Source: a candidate division TA06 bacterium (GTDB taxonomy: Bacteria; Edwardsbacteria; AC1; EtOH8). Taken from it: a stretch of DNA of 64,000 nt. The stretch lies in contig JACRJI010000015.1 in NCBI GenBank assembly GCA_016235665.1, forward strand, positions 48,501 through 112,500. The letters are read 5' to 3'. The notes under the pieces were generated by a model. That model had not been told where the DNA came from. It did no database searches and worked only from the letters and a program-made list of their open reading frames with translations. The position numbers and the translations under genes are program-made. The number at the start of each line of letters is the position of its first letter. Positions within the stretch are counted from its first letter, which is position 1. Below are positions 43,995-52,334 of this stretch, piece after piece.

Positions 43995-45512
43995 TTAATC
44001 CCAGACCTCGATCTTGGGCGCCATGTCGGCCAGAATGGCCTTGGCGGTCTGATTGCCCGGATCGATCTTCAAAATGGCATTGCATTCCGTCTTGGTCAGC
44101 ACCTTGTACTTGGATTCCTTGAAATTCTTGTAAATGAAGTAGTAGTGTTGGGCCACCGATTCCATCACCGGCACCACTTCACGGTCGGGCTTGGTCTTCT
44201 TTTCCATCTTCAGCTTGCGGGCCTCGGCAAAGCAGTTCAGGGCCTCCAGGTAGAGAGCCTTGGCTTCGGGACTTTTGGAGTTCTTAAGGGACTGGGCCTT
44301 GACCGAGTAAGTGTTGCCCATGTTGAACCATGCGCCGTAAGCGGTCTTGGGGTTCTGCTTGATCCTCCGCTTGAACCACTCTATTGCCAGATCGTATTTC
44401 CCTCCCTGGTAATAGGAGGTAGCCTTGTCGTAATAGCTGCTTTCCACCTTGGAGGGATCGAGTTCGCAGGCCTTGTCGTAGGACTCTATGGCCGAATTGA
44501 AGGCCGCCTGGGCGGAAACAGTGTCCTTGGCGTCCCAGTAGGTGTTCCCCAGCTTCTGGTAGACCTTGCCGGCTTCGTACCAGCGGTCGGCATCCACCGG
44601 GGAGAGCTCCAGTGCCTTGCGGAAGGCCTGGGCGGATTGGTCGTAGTTCTTCAGGTCGCGGTTCAGGCTGGCCAGCAGGTACCAGGCCCCGTCGTTATTG
44701 GGATCCAGCTTTACCGCCTTCTCGCTCATGGCGATGGCTTGGGGGAACAGAGATGAATCCTTCTGCACCTGATATGCCTTGGCCAGCATAAAATATCCCA
44801 CCGCATCCTTGGGCGCCAGTTCGGTGTATCTTTTGAAATAATTTGCCGCCTGGACATACTGCTTCTTTTCGTAATAGGCGTTCCCCAGGTCCAGGTTAAC
44901 CTCGGCCAGGTTGGGGTTCATCTGAATGGCCTGGAGGTATTCGGACATGGCGTCCTCGAACTTCCGCTGCCGGTAATACAAATTGGCCAGACCGTTGTGG
45001 GCCCCGCCATTATTGGGGTCCATCTGCAACACCTGGCGGTATTCGGCCCCGGCCTCGTTGAGCATGCCCTTGGCCAGGTAGATGTTTCCCAGCCGGTAAC
45101 GCAGGTCCATGTCGTTGGTGTTTTTGACCAGCATTTCCTTGTACAGTGCTTCGGCCTCGTCCAGCTTGCCGGCCTTGAAATAGGCGATGGCCAGAGCTTT
45201 TTGGGCGCCGTCATGTTTCAGCACCAGGGCCACCTTAAGACTGCCGATGGCCTCGTCGTACATGCTGCGGTCCAGATACAGAGCGCCCAGCCGGTAGTGA
45301 GCCTCGGCCATCTTGGGCTTGACGGTGATGGCCTGCCTTAGCAGGGCCATTTCCTGGTCGTATTCCCCGGCTTGGTCGGCGGCCTGGGCCTGGATCAACA
45401 GGTCTTCAGCCTTTACTTTTGCAGCCTGGCCGGTAGTGGCACATCCGCACAGGAGCACCAAGGCCATTGAGATGGAAAACAGCACCCGCCAAAGATGTTG
45501 CTGGCTTTTCAT
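43995..45512 (-). CDS. TPR-repeat lipoprotein of the ExbBD/TonB operon
   Basis: A 505-residue protein with a lipoprotein signal ending LVLLCGC and about a dozen tetratricopeptide repeats covering nearly all the mature chain (for example AEAHYRLGALYLDRSMYDEA and DGAWYLLASLNRDLKNYDQ). It likely acts as a periplasmic scaffold. It lies after the PstS-like gene and before exbB, a neighbourhood also known from FCB-group genomes. GGAGAG ribosome site. No catalytic domain seen. Confidence 0.87.
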   Translation of the reverse strand: MKSQQHLWRVLFSISMALVLLCGCATTGQAAKVKAEDLLIQAQAADQAGEYDQEMALLRQAITVKPKMAEAHYRLGALYLDRSMYDEAIGSLKVALVLKHDGAQKALAIAYFKAGKLDEAEALYKEMLVKNTNDMDLRYRLGNIYLAKGMLNEAGAEYRQVLQMDPNNGGAHNGLANLYYRQRKFEDAMSEYLQAIQMNPNLAEVNLDLGNAYYEKKQYVQAANYFKRYTELAPKDAVGYFMLAKAYQVQKDSSLFPQAIAMSEKAVKLDPNNDGAWYLLASLNRDLKNYDQSAQAFRKALELSPVDADRWYEAGKVYQKLGNTYWDAKDTVSAQAAFNSAIESYDKACELDPSKVESSYYDKATSYYQGGKYDLAIEWFKRRIKQNPKTAYGAWFNMGNTYSVKAQSLKNSKSPEAKALYLEALNCFAEARKLKMEKKTKPDREVVPVMESVAQHYYFIYKNFKESKYKVLTKTECNAILKIDPGNQTAKAILADMAPKIEVWD

Positions 45513-45594
45513 TTTATCTCTCCGTTATAAATTGAAAAAGATTGATTATCTATGAATCCCTGAGACAGGCCAACCCTTAAAACGGGGGACTTTG

Positions 45595-45649
45595 ACAGGA
45601 TTTACAGGATTTTTTAGAATTAGTCCGGTGAATCATGTTAATCCTGTCT
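45595..45649. repeat. AATCCTGTC-family imperfect palindrome
   Basis: Left arm 45595-45612 (GACAGGATTTACAGGATT) and right arm 45632-45649 (AATCATGTTAATCCTGTC) pair at 16 of 18 positions. It sits between the PstS-like and TPR genes of one operon; T-rich sequence inside the loop and an A run after it do not make a standard terminator. Confidence 0.7.
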
Positions 45650-45673
45650 TAAAAAAAAATAGTTCAAAATATA

Positions 45674-46603
45674 TTACTGCTTGATCAGCACCGGGACCGT
45701 GGACGGGACCAGGCCCTGTTTGGCCAGTATCTGCTGTCCGTCGTTGGAAGAGACAAAAGTGATGAAACCGTGGGCCAGGCTGTATCTGCCGTCCGCGTAT
45801 GTCCGCTCCAGAGTTTCGTTGACATAGAGATACAGGGGATGGGTCAAAGGATAATTGCCTTCGTTGACCGTTTTCTGGTTGGGTAGAAAGAATCCGCTTT
45901 CCCCGACCAGCCCCACTGCCACCGCCTTGATCCCCATCTCCTTGACCGGCGGCCAGACATCCCAATTGCCGTATAAATATGACATTGGAACCAGCCCGAC
46001 CGCTCCGGGATATTTCTTTACCATTTCCACGATCTGAGAGTTGGTGCTGCAGGGATAAGCCTTCTGGGAATATGGGGATCCCTTCAGCACAAGGTTCTGG
46101 AAATATTCGCAGGACCCCAGGTTGGGTCCGGGAATAACGGCCAGCATTCCCAGACTGCCTCCGGCAAACGACCAGCCCGAAACCTTTCCGGTGAATATCT
46201 TTTCCAGCTGCTCAAAGGTCAGCTGACGGACCGGGTTCTGCGAATGGACTATCACCGCCAGGCCGTCGTGGGCGATCTTGTAGCCTTTGGCTTTTCCCCC
46301 GTTCAGCCGGATGATGGAATCTTCCTCGACAGTCAGGTCGCGGGATACAACCGCGATCCGGGCCCGTCCCTCGTTCAGGGCCACTATTCCGGTCTTGGAG
46401 CCACCGCCCACAACCACTATCTCGGACTTCGGGTAAAGGGCCATGAAGCGCTGGGACTGACGGCGCATCATCTTTACCGCCCCGTCCGAGCCGGCCACCA
46501 CTATCCGCCCCTCGGTCTGGGTTTCGGTGGATTCCTGCTTTTGGTCGCAGCCAAAAATCACCGCTGCAGACAAGAGGGCTGTTATAAATAATCGAAATTT
46601 CAT
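45674..46603 (-). CDS. PstS-like phosphate-binding lipoprotein
   Basis: A 309-residue solute-binding protein with a lipobox signal (LLSAAVIFGC, cysteine near 19). The fold is that of PBP-like phosphate/molybdate binders: RIVVAGSDGAVKMMR, GGGSKTGIVALNEGRARIAVVSRDL, HDGLAVIVHSQNPVRQLTFEQLEKIFTG and the PGAVGLVPMSY segment. PstS is normally followed by pstCAB; here it is followed by TPR, ExbB, ExbD, ExbD and TonB genes, so a non-ABC role such as sensing or TonB-linked uptake is possible. Ligand not proven. Confidence 0.83.
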   Translation of the reverse strand: MKFRLFITALLSAAVIFGCDQKQESTETQTEGRIVVAGSDGAVKMMRRQSQRFMALYPKSEIVVVGGGSKTGIVALNEGRARIAVVSRDLTVEEDSIIRLNGGKAKGYKIAHDGLAVIVHSQNPVRQLTFEQLEKIFTGKVSGWSFAGGSLGMLAVIPGPNLGSCEYFQNLVLKGSPYSQKAYPCSTNSQIVEMVKKYPGAVGLVPMSYLYGNWDVWPPVKEMGIKAVAVGLVGESGFFLPNQKTVNEGNYPLTHPLYLYVNETLERTYADGRYSLAHGFITFVSSNDGQQILAKQGLVPSTVPVLIKQ

Positions 46604-46622
46604 TTTTAACCTTAATCTTGCA

Positions 46623-46651
46623 ATTATAAATAGTTATATTGCCAAAGTCAA
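46623..46651 (-). promoter_or_regulatory. Promoter of the PstS-like/ExbBD/TonB operon
   Basis: Minus-strand TTGACT (46651-46646), 17-bp spacer, TATAAT (46628-46623); leader only about 13 nt. No Pho-box-like repeat was noticed. Confidence 0.75.
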
Positions 46652-46753
46652 TAGTAAAAACAGAAAAACTTACAATTTATCTGGAAGCCATTTGCATGAA
46701 GGGAACTGCCCGGGATTGTTGTTTTTTGGGCTTGGGAAATGCCTCCGGCCCGG

Positions 46754-47629
46754 TTAATTTTTCCCTTCTAATACCGCTGACAATTTCTGGGTCAGTTCCG
46801 CGCTTAAACCCTGCTCTTTGGCCTTTTCCAGCACGTCCTGACCCAGCATCCGGTAGATCTGCTCATAGGGGCCGCCCCAGTTTTTCAGAGCCTGCAGATG
46901 CCCCTGAACCGTGGCCAGATCCCCCCGCATGACGGGTCCGGTCAGGGACCCGGTCAGGCCGTTCAGTTTTATGTTTCCTTCCAGACTATGCACCATGCCG
47001 GCCATCATCTGCCCGGCCGATTCCTCGTCCGCCCCGGCTTTGATCAGGGCCTGTTTCGCGCCCAGCCACAGCGCCACCGCCAGGTACGAGGCCATGGCCC
47101 CGGCCGCGTGGTAAAGCGCCTTGTCCTGTGGTTTGATGGTGATGGAGAAACCGTCCAGCGCGGCCACCATTTCCCGGGCCTGCTCCACCGCCACAGCGTC
47201 GCCCTCCAGGGCAAAATAAGCCCCGGCCAGGCTGCCGGCCTGCATCTTCCGGGCGATGCTGACGAAGGGGTGCAGCGACAGGGTAAAGACCCCGAACAGC
47301 TTCAGCGAGACCAGTATCCCGGACGGCAGAAAGCCCGAGGTATGGCATACTATCTGTCCCTTTTTAAAGGCCTGTTTGGCGGCCAGGTTTTCGGCCACGG
47401 TTTTGACGGCCGAGTCCGGCACGGCCAGGATCACCAGGTCAGCCTCTTTGCCGGCGGCGTCCGGATCGGCGGTGGCCAGCGGAGCCCCCAGCGCCTGGGC
47501 CGCTTCCCGGGCGGCCCCTTCATTGACATCGGCCACCGCGATTATCTGATAACCTTTCTGGTGCAGGGCCAGGGCCAGGCTGGTTCCCAGCTTTCCCGCC
47601 CCGATCAGGGCCAGGGTTAGTTTAGCCAT
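46754..47629 (-). CDS. Rossmann-like/DUF2520 domain oxidoreductase-like protein
   Basis: A 291-residue protein with an N-terminal NAD(P)-binding domain (ALIGAGKLGTSLALALHQKG, then LVILAVPDSAVKTVAENLA) and a C-terminal helical DUF2520 domain (LHPFVSIARK, LYHAAGAMASYLAVAL). It is built like ketopantoate reductase or pyrroline-5-carboxylate reductase relatives, but its substrate is unknown. It overlaps the MFS gene by 8 bp, so expression is coupled. Confidence 0.85.
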   Translation of the reverse strand: MAKLTLALIGAGKLGTSLALALHQKGYQIIAVADVNEGAAREAAQALGAPLATADPDAAGKEADLVILAVPDSAVKTVAENLAAKQAFKKGQIVCHTSGFLPSGILVSLKLFGVFTLSLHPFVSIARKMQAGSLAGAYFALEGDAVAVEQAREMVAALDGFSITIKPQDKALYHAAGAMASYLAVALWLGAKQALIKAGADEESAGQMMAGMVHSLEGNIKLNGLTGSLTGPVMRGDLATVQGHLQALKNWGGPYEQIYRMLGQDVLEKAKEQGLSAELTQKLSAVLEGKN

Positions 47630-48908
47630 TGGACAATCCTCCCAAAACCAGTGCCGGTGTTTGGCCCGGGTTGCGGGCCATGTTTCTTTCCACTTTGACG
47701 AAGAACAGGTAATAGGAAACGGCCGAGACCGCGTAGCAGAAAGCCGTCAGGTAATAAGGCACCGAGTAACCGTAACGCTGCATCATCCAGCCGGAGAAGG
47801 CGGTGGACAGTGCCCAGGACAGGTTCCAGGCCATGGCGGTGATGCTGTTGGCGGTGGCCCGCATTTTCTGGGGCAGCACCTCCATGGTAAAGGCGTTGCC
47901 GATGGGGGAAGACATCTGCATCAGGCTGGCCCGCATCCAGAAGGCCAGTACCGCCAGGATCAGGCTGTTGTCCACCGCGCCCAGGGTCACTAAGAACGGC
48001 AGGGACAGCAGCTCCATCAGCACCACGGTCTTGACCTTGCCCATCTTCCTGGCCAGCTGGGGCCCGGCCATCACCGCCAGGGCGGTGGCCACCTGGGCCA
48101 CCGAAAAATAGACCCCGATCTGGCCGCTGGTGGAATGGAACCTCTGGGCGAAATACAGGTTGAAGAAAGGTATCACCAGACCCGCCCCCAGCCCCACCCA
48201 CAGGTTGCACCAGGAGAATTTGCCGATCAGCTCCCAGTCCTTCTTGTTCCCGCCCCAGATCGGTCCGGCCTCGTCCTTCCCGGCGGCCGGGATCTCGGTC
48301 ATCCGGGACAGGGGATACAGCGAGGCAAAGGCCATGGCCGATCCGGCCACCAAAGTTATCCGGTAAAACCAAAGTCCGTCCGGGTTTTTGATCAGCAGCC
48401 CCAGGATCTCCGGGAGCTTGCCCCCGGCCAGGCTTCCCAGCACCCCGGCCAAAAGGGTCACCGCAAAGGAAAGCGAGAACAGGTAGGTCCGCTCGCCCGG
48501 CCGGCTGTTCTCCATCATGAACGGCGCGGTGGAAATGGTGTAGACGGTGACGGCCAGTCCTCCCAGGAAGCTGGAAGCCACCAGCAAGCCCTTGCTGACC
48601 GTCAGGGCCCGGACCAGCAGGAACAGGCTGCCCAGAAAACTGGCCCCCAGCATCGAACGCTTGCGGCCGGCCTTGTCCGAGTACATCGCGGCCGGGATGG
48701 CGAACAGGCCAAAAGCCAGCCCGCTTAAGGAAAGCATCCCGCCGATGAACCCTTCCTGGAAACCGGCCTCTTTCAGATAGAGGTTGAAGATCACCCCGAC
48801 CATGGCGTAGCCCAAACCTATCAGAAAATTGGCCTGCAGGTAAAGACGGGCGTTGGGGGAAAAATCCCTGATGGTCTTGATGTAGTTGGTGACGAATCTT
48901 TTTATCAA
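47622..48908 (-). CDS. Major facilitator superfamily transporter
   Basis: A 428-residue protein with 12 predicted membrane helices in two six-helix halves. The loop after helix 2 contains MYSDKAGRKRSMLG, the family's DxxGRR/K-type motif, and the corresponding second-half site is QLARKMGKVKTVV. The substrate is not evident. A 451-codon reading frame on the same strand covers this gene in another phase but is Pro/Gly/Arg-rich and is a shadow. It precedes and overlaps the DUF2520 gene. Confidence 0.9.
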   Translation of the reverse strand: MIKRFVTNYIKTIRDFSPNARLYLQANFLIGLGYAMVGVIFNLYLKEAGFQEGFIGGMLSLSGLAFGLFAIPAAMYSDKAGRKRSMLGASFLGSLFLLVRALTVSKGLLVASSFLGGLAVTVYTISTAPFMMENSRPGERTYLFSLSFAVTLLAGVLGSLAGGKLPEILGLLIKNPDGLWFYRITLVAGSAMAFASLYPLSRMTEIPAAGKDEAGPIWGGNKKDWELIGKFSWCNLWVGLGAGLVIPFFNLYFAQRFHSTSGQIGVYFSVAQVATALAVMAGPQLARKMGKVKTVVLMELLSLPFLVTLGAVDNSLILAVLAFWMRASLMQMSSPIGNAFTMEVLPQKMRATANSITAMAWNLSWALSTAFSGWMMQRYGYSVPYYLTAFCYAVSAVSYYLFFVKVERNMARNPGQTPALVLGGLSNG

Positions 48909-49020
48909 AAAAGTCAGAACCTATGATTATATACTTTTGACTATGGCCTTTTATTCCCTGGGATTTGTCCAATCAGAACTGAACCCCTGTAATCCAAACC
49001 CAATAATCAGTTCCCTGAGA

Positions 49021-50091
49021 TCAGTTCCCTGTTACCCGTTCCGCTATCGCCTGCTCCAGTTCCCTGCGCCCCCTGCCTTCCAGCGCCGAGATGAACAGGG
49101 CTTTGGAATGGCTCCATTTGAGTTCGCTCAGGGTCTTGGCGTCCAGCTTGTCGATCTTGTTGAAGACCAGGATCTCCGGCTTGTCTATCTTCAGATCCTT
49201 CAGCACGGCATGGACCGCGTCCATCTCCTCCTGCCGGGCCCGGTGGGGGGTGTCGACCAGGTGCAACATCAGGTCGGCCTCGGCCACCTCCTCCAGCGTG
49301 GCCTTGAACGAGGCCACCAGCTGGTGGGGCAGCCGCCGTATGAAGCCCACGGTGTCGGTCAGCAGGAATTTGTGGCCCGAGGCCAGCACCACCTGCCGGG
49401 TGGTGGCGTCCAGGGTGGCGAAGAGCCGGTCCTCCACCTTGACCCCGGCTTTGGACATCAGGTTCATCAGGGTGGACTTGCCGGCGTTGGTATATCCCAC
49501 CAGAGCCACTTTGAATATCTGGCTCCGGGACTTGCGCTGGGTCTGGCGCTGGACCTCCACCTTCTTCAGTTCTTTCTTCAGGGCGGAGATCCGGTCCTTG
49601 ATCTTCCGGCGGTCCAGTTCCAGCTGCTTTTCGCCCGGCCCCCTGGTGCCGATGCCGCCGCCGGGGTCGGACATCTGCAGGCCGGCCCCCACCAAGCGGG
49701 AGAAGCGGTACTGCAGCTGGGCCATCTCCACCTGGATCTTGGCTTCGGCGGTGCGGGCATGAAGGGCAAAGATGTCCATGATCAGCTCCGAGCGGTCTAT
49801 CACCCGGCAGCCCACAGCTTCCTTGATCTTGAAGGCCTGGCTGGGCGAAAGCGGGTGGTCGAAGGCCACCAGGGTGGCCCCGCTGTCGGCCACCCCCTTG
49901 GCCAATTCCTCCACCTTGCCCTTGCCGATGAAATAGGCCGGGTCCGGGCGCTGACGACGCTGGACCACTATGTCTATCACCTGGGCACCGGCGGTGTTGG
50001 CCAGCCGGCCCAGCTCTTCCAGGGATTCCTCGGCCTCGTAGGGGTTTGCCCGGCCGGTCACCAGGCTGACTAATATTGCTTTTTCGGACAT
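49021..50091 (-). CDS. hflX: Ribosome-associated GTPase HflX
   Basis: A 356-residue HflX. An N-terminal nucleotide-binding subdomain has RRQRPDPAYFIGKGKVEEL, then a coiled helical linker with GGGIGTRGPGEKQLELDRR, both diagnostic. The G domain follows: G1 VALVGYTNAGKST, G2/G3 LFATLDATTRQV and DTVGFIRRLPH, G4 NKID, G5 ISAL. HflX splits stalled ribosomes. The C-terminal extra domain of E. coli HflX is lacking. Single gene after the AATCCTGTC and GTAGGGG repeats. Confidence 0.95.
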   Translation of the reverse strand: MSEKAILVSLVTGRANPYEAEESLEELGRLANTAGAQVIDIVVQRRQRPDPAYFIGKGKVEELAKGVADSGATLVAFDHPLSPSQAFKIKEAVGCRVIDRSELIMDIFALHARTAEAKIQVEMAQLQYRFSRLVGAGLQMSDPGGGIGTRGPGEKQLELDRRKIKDRISALKKELKKVEVQRQTQRKSRSQIFKVALVGYTNAGKSTLMNLMSKAGVKVEDRLFATLDATTRQVVLASGHKFLLTDTVGFIRRLPHQLVASFKATLEEVAEADLMLHLVDTPHRARQEEMDAVHAVLKDLKIDKPEILVFNKIDKLDAKTLSELKWSHSKALFISALEGRGRRELEQAIAERVTGN

Positions 50092-50116
50092 GGTTGTTAT
50101 TGATTATTGATTTTTG

Positions 50117-50145
50117 GTAGGGGGCAATTCATGAATTGCCCCTAC
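50117..50145. repeat. GTAGGGG-type intergenic palindrome
   Basis: GTAGGGGGCAATTCAT and ATGAATTGCCCCTAC form an almost perfect 15-bp inverted repeat (one extra G in the left arm) upstream of hflX. No T run. Confidence 0.7.
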
Positions 50146-50176
50146 TGAATATTATTTACCAGAAATAATTACCGTA

Positions 50177-50194
50177 AATCAGGAAAATCCTGTC
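50177..50194. repeat. AATCCTGTC-family repeat, single arm
   Basis: AATCAGGAAAATCCTGTC matches 15 of 18 bases of the right arm of the 45595-45649 palindrome. It lies between hflX and the 708-residue membrane protein gene. Confidence 0.5.
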
Positions 50195-50207
50195 TTCCCT
50201 CGTGCTT

Positions 50208-52334
50208 TTAATACCCGCCGGAAACCTTTTTCAAATTCTGGGCCGCCTCGGAACTGGGGTCCAGGGCTGCTCCCTTGCGCCAGTATTCCACCGCTTTGTA
50301 GCGGTTGCCCCTATTTGCTTCTATTATGCCCAGCCGGTTGTAGGGCCAGGCGTCGCCGACCGAAACCTTGGTGGCCGTGATGTAAAGTTTTTCCGCTTCC
50401 TTGATCTTGCCCTGAGTCTCCAGTACATAGCCCCAGTTGCAGTAGGTCAGCCCCAGGTTGACATCATATTTTACCGCCTGTTTGTAGGCGGCTATGGCCT
50501 GGTCTATCTTGCCCTGCCGCAGATAAACGTTGCCCAGATTGTTAAAGAGAATGCCGTTGGTGGGGTCGTTCTGCAGGGCGATCTTGAACTGTTTTTCTGC
50601 CTGGTCCGGCAGGTTGCGGCTGAAGTAATAATTCCCGGCCATTACATACGGCATCCTGGCCTTGGGATCCTCTTGGGCCTTGGCTTCCATTTCCCTCAGG
50701 AAGATCTCCGGCGGCAGGCTCAGGTCGGGCAGAGCCGGGTTGACCACCATTCCATAAGTTTTTATCAAATCCCGGTATTTTTCGTTGTTCCGAACATAGA
50801 TCAGGCAGGCGTCGTCCCAGAATACCAGCGTCCAGTTTTTGCTGTCGATCAGATATTTGTTGAACATCTCGAACTGGGCCACCTGTCCGGTCAGACTGTA
50901 GGGCAGGAATATCCAGTCTATCTGATACTTGTCCAGCAGGTCCAGCCGCCCCCCGAATATCTTGAACTGGTCCTGCAACACCTGGGTGTTCTTGTAAGGA
51001 AGAACCCTGCCGTCCACAAAGACTGGGACCTGATGCCAAAGCAGGTATGAGCCTATGTCGAAATCGTTGAAGACCCGGGATTCGCCCCGGTGCTGTTTCA
51101 GGAACTGCACCCCGCGCTCCGAATTCATCCGGGGCCGCCAGCCCAGTCTGAACCTTTGCCACAGATGCTCACCGCTGCGCTGGAACAGCAGAGCGCCTGT
51201 CAATATCACCAGTATCAGCCCAATAAAGGAAACCTGCTTGATGATTTTGCATCTTGCATTTTGCATTTTAAATTTGGGCAAAATGGCCTCCCCCGCCCCC
51301 TGCCAATTGGCGGCAGTGAAGGAAAAAGACAGCCAGGCCAGGAACCAAAGATATCTGGTAGCCAGATACGTCTGCCAGATGAAAACGACATACAGCAGCC
51401 ATTCAGAGATCCTGGTTTTCTTGACATTGAAGGCCAAACCTAGCCCGGAAAACCCTATCCATATCAAGCCGTAAATAACAAATGGTTCGCGGGAGAAGCC
51501 CGGAGACAAAAGCGGTTGGTATTCCAAAACAGATTGCACAATGAAAACATCAAAAGCCTTGGAGGCTGGTTCAACAAAAACCTTTAAACTGTCCACGGTA
51601 AGGCTGAAACCATAGGGGGTTAGTCCCGTGGCCAGCAAAGCCAGACAGAATGCGGCCACTGACCATTTAAAAAATGTCCAGCCTTTTTTAATAAACCCGG
51701 CAAATAATCCATCGATTAATGCTAACCCGTAAAGGCCCAGGCCGATAATATAACCTAAATGCATATTGGCCCAGATTACGAACATTCCTGCGGTGCTTAA
51801 AAAGAATACCTCTTTTTTTATCCGTTCGGAACGGAAAAGTTCCAACAGGTAAAGCGATAAAACAAAAAATACAAAGCTGATCACCTGGATCCTCTCTGCA
51901 AAGGCATGGTTCAGCAGCAACAAAGCCAGAGCCGAGGTCAGCAGAGAAGCAAAGGGCGATGCCCCTCTTAGTCGCATGATCTGCAAGCCCAGTAGAAAAG
52001 CCAGTACCAGGGCCGCCGCTTTGAATAAGATGATCCCATTGATTCCCCAGAGCGCAAAAAGGCCGTAGAACAGCAGGCTGGAAAGCCATTCGTGAAAGGG
52101 CCAGGGCTGGCCGTAGGCAGTATGGCTCCACAGATCTATCGTGGGTGCATGCCCGGTCTGGGCCACGTAGCGGCCGGAGGCCAACATGATGTAAATGTCT
52201 GGGTCGGAAGCAGGATAGACTGCAGAAAGGATGACCAGCGCAATGATGGTTGCATAAACGGCCGGCCAATGCCAACTGTGACCAGCTTCAAATACTTTTG
52301 TTTTGCTTTTATTTTTCACGTGTTTTAAAGACAT
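50208..52334 (-). CDS. Polytopic membrane protein with C-terminal TPR domain (GT-C-like)
   Basis: A 708-residue protein. After a short basic N-terminus come about 11-12 membrane helices (residues 25-385). The first extracytoplasmic loop has ASDPDIYIMLASGRYV and LWSHTAYGQPWPFHEWL, where acidic D-x-D and HE residues resemble the catalytic loop of GT-C glycosyltransferases. Residues 385-540 are a soluble domain, and about 550-705 are four or five tetratricopeptide repeats. It may be a membrane glycosyltransferase with a periplasmic TPR partner domain, but the enzymatic assignment is inference. It overlaps the FemAB-like gene by 26 bp, so it belongs to the biosynthetic operon starting at 58343. 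Confidence 0.7.
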   Translation of the reverse strand: MSLKHVKNKSKTKVFEAGHSWHWPAVYATIIALVILSAVYPASDPDIYIMLASGRYVAQTGHAPTIDLWSHTAYGQPWPFHEWLSSLLFYGLFALWGINGIILFKAAALVLAFLLGLQIMRLRGASPFASLLTSALALLLLNHAFAERIQVISFVFFVLSLYLLELFRSERIKKEVFFLSTAGMFVIWANMHLGYIIGLGLYGLALIDGLFAGFIKKGWTFFKWSVAAFCLALLATGLTPYGFSLTVDSLKVFVEPASKAFDVFIVQSVLEYQPLLSPGFSREPFVIYGLIWIGFSGLGLAFNVKKTRISEWLLYVVFIWQTYLATRYLWFLAWLSFSFTAANWQGAGEAILPKFKMQNARCKIIKQVSFIGLILVILTGALLFQRSGEHLWQRFRLGWRPRMNSERGVQFLKQHRGESRVFNDFDIGSYLLWHQVPVFVDGRVLPYKNTQVLQDQFKIFGGRLDLLDKYQIDWIFLPYSLTGQVAQFEMFNKYLIDSKNWTLVFWDDACLIYVRNNEKYRDLIKTYGMVVNPALPDLSLPPEIFLREMEAKAQEDPKARMPYVMAGNYYFSRNLPDQAEKQFKIALQNDPTNGILFNNLGNVYLRQGKIDQAIAAYKQAVKYDVNLGLTYCNWGYVLETQGKIKEAEKLYITATKVSVGDAWPYNRLGIIEANRGNRYKAVEYWRKGAALDPSSEAAQNLKKVSGGY

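Noticed and set aside
47617..48972. A 451-codon open frame on the minus strand covering the MFS gene
   Set aside because: Its translation is Pro/Gly/Arg/Asp-rich with no domain, while the overlapping frame has 12 membrane helices and a normal start; it is a shadow frame.
48886..50073. A 395-codon plus-strand open frame over hflX
   Set aside because: Low-complexity His/Gln/Gly/Leu translation opposite a textbook HflX; antisense shadow of GC-biased codons.
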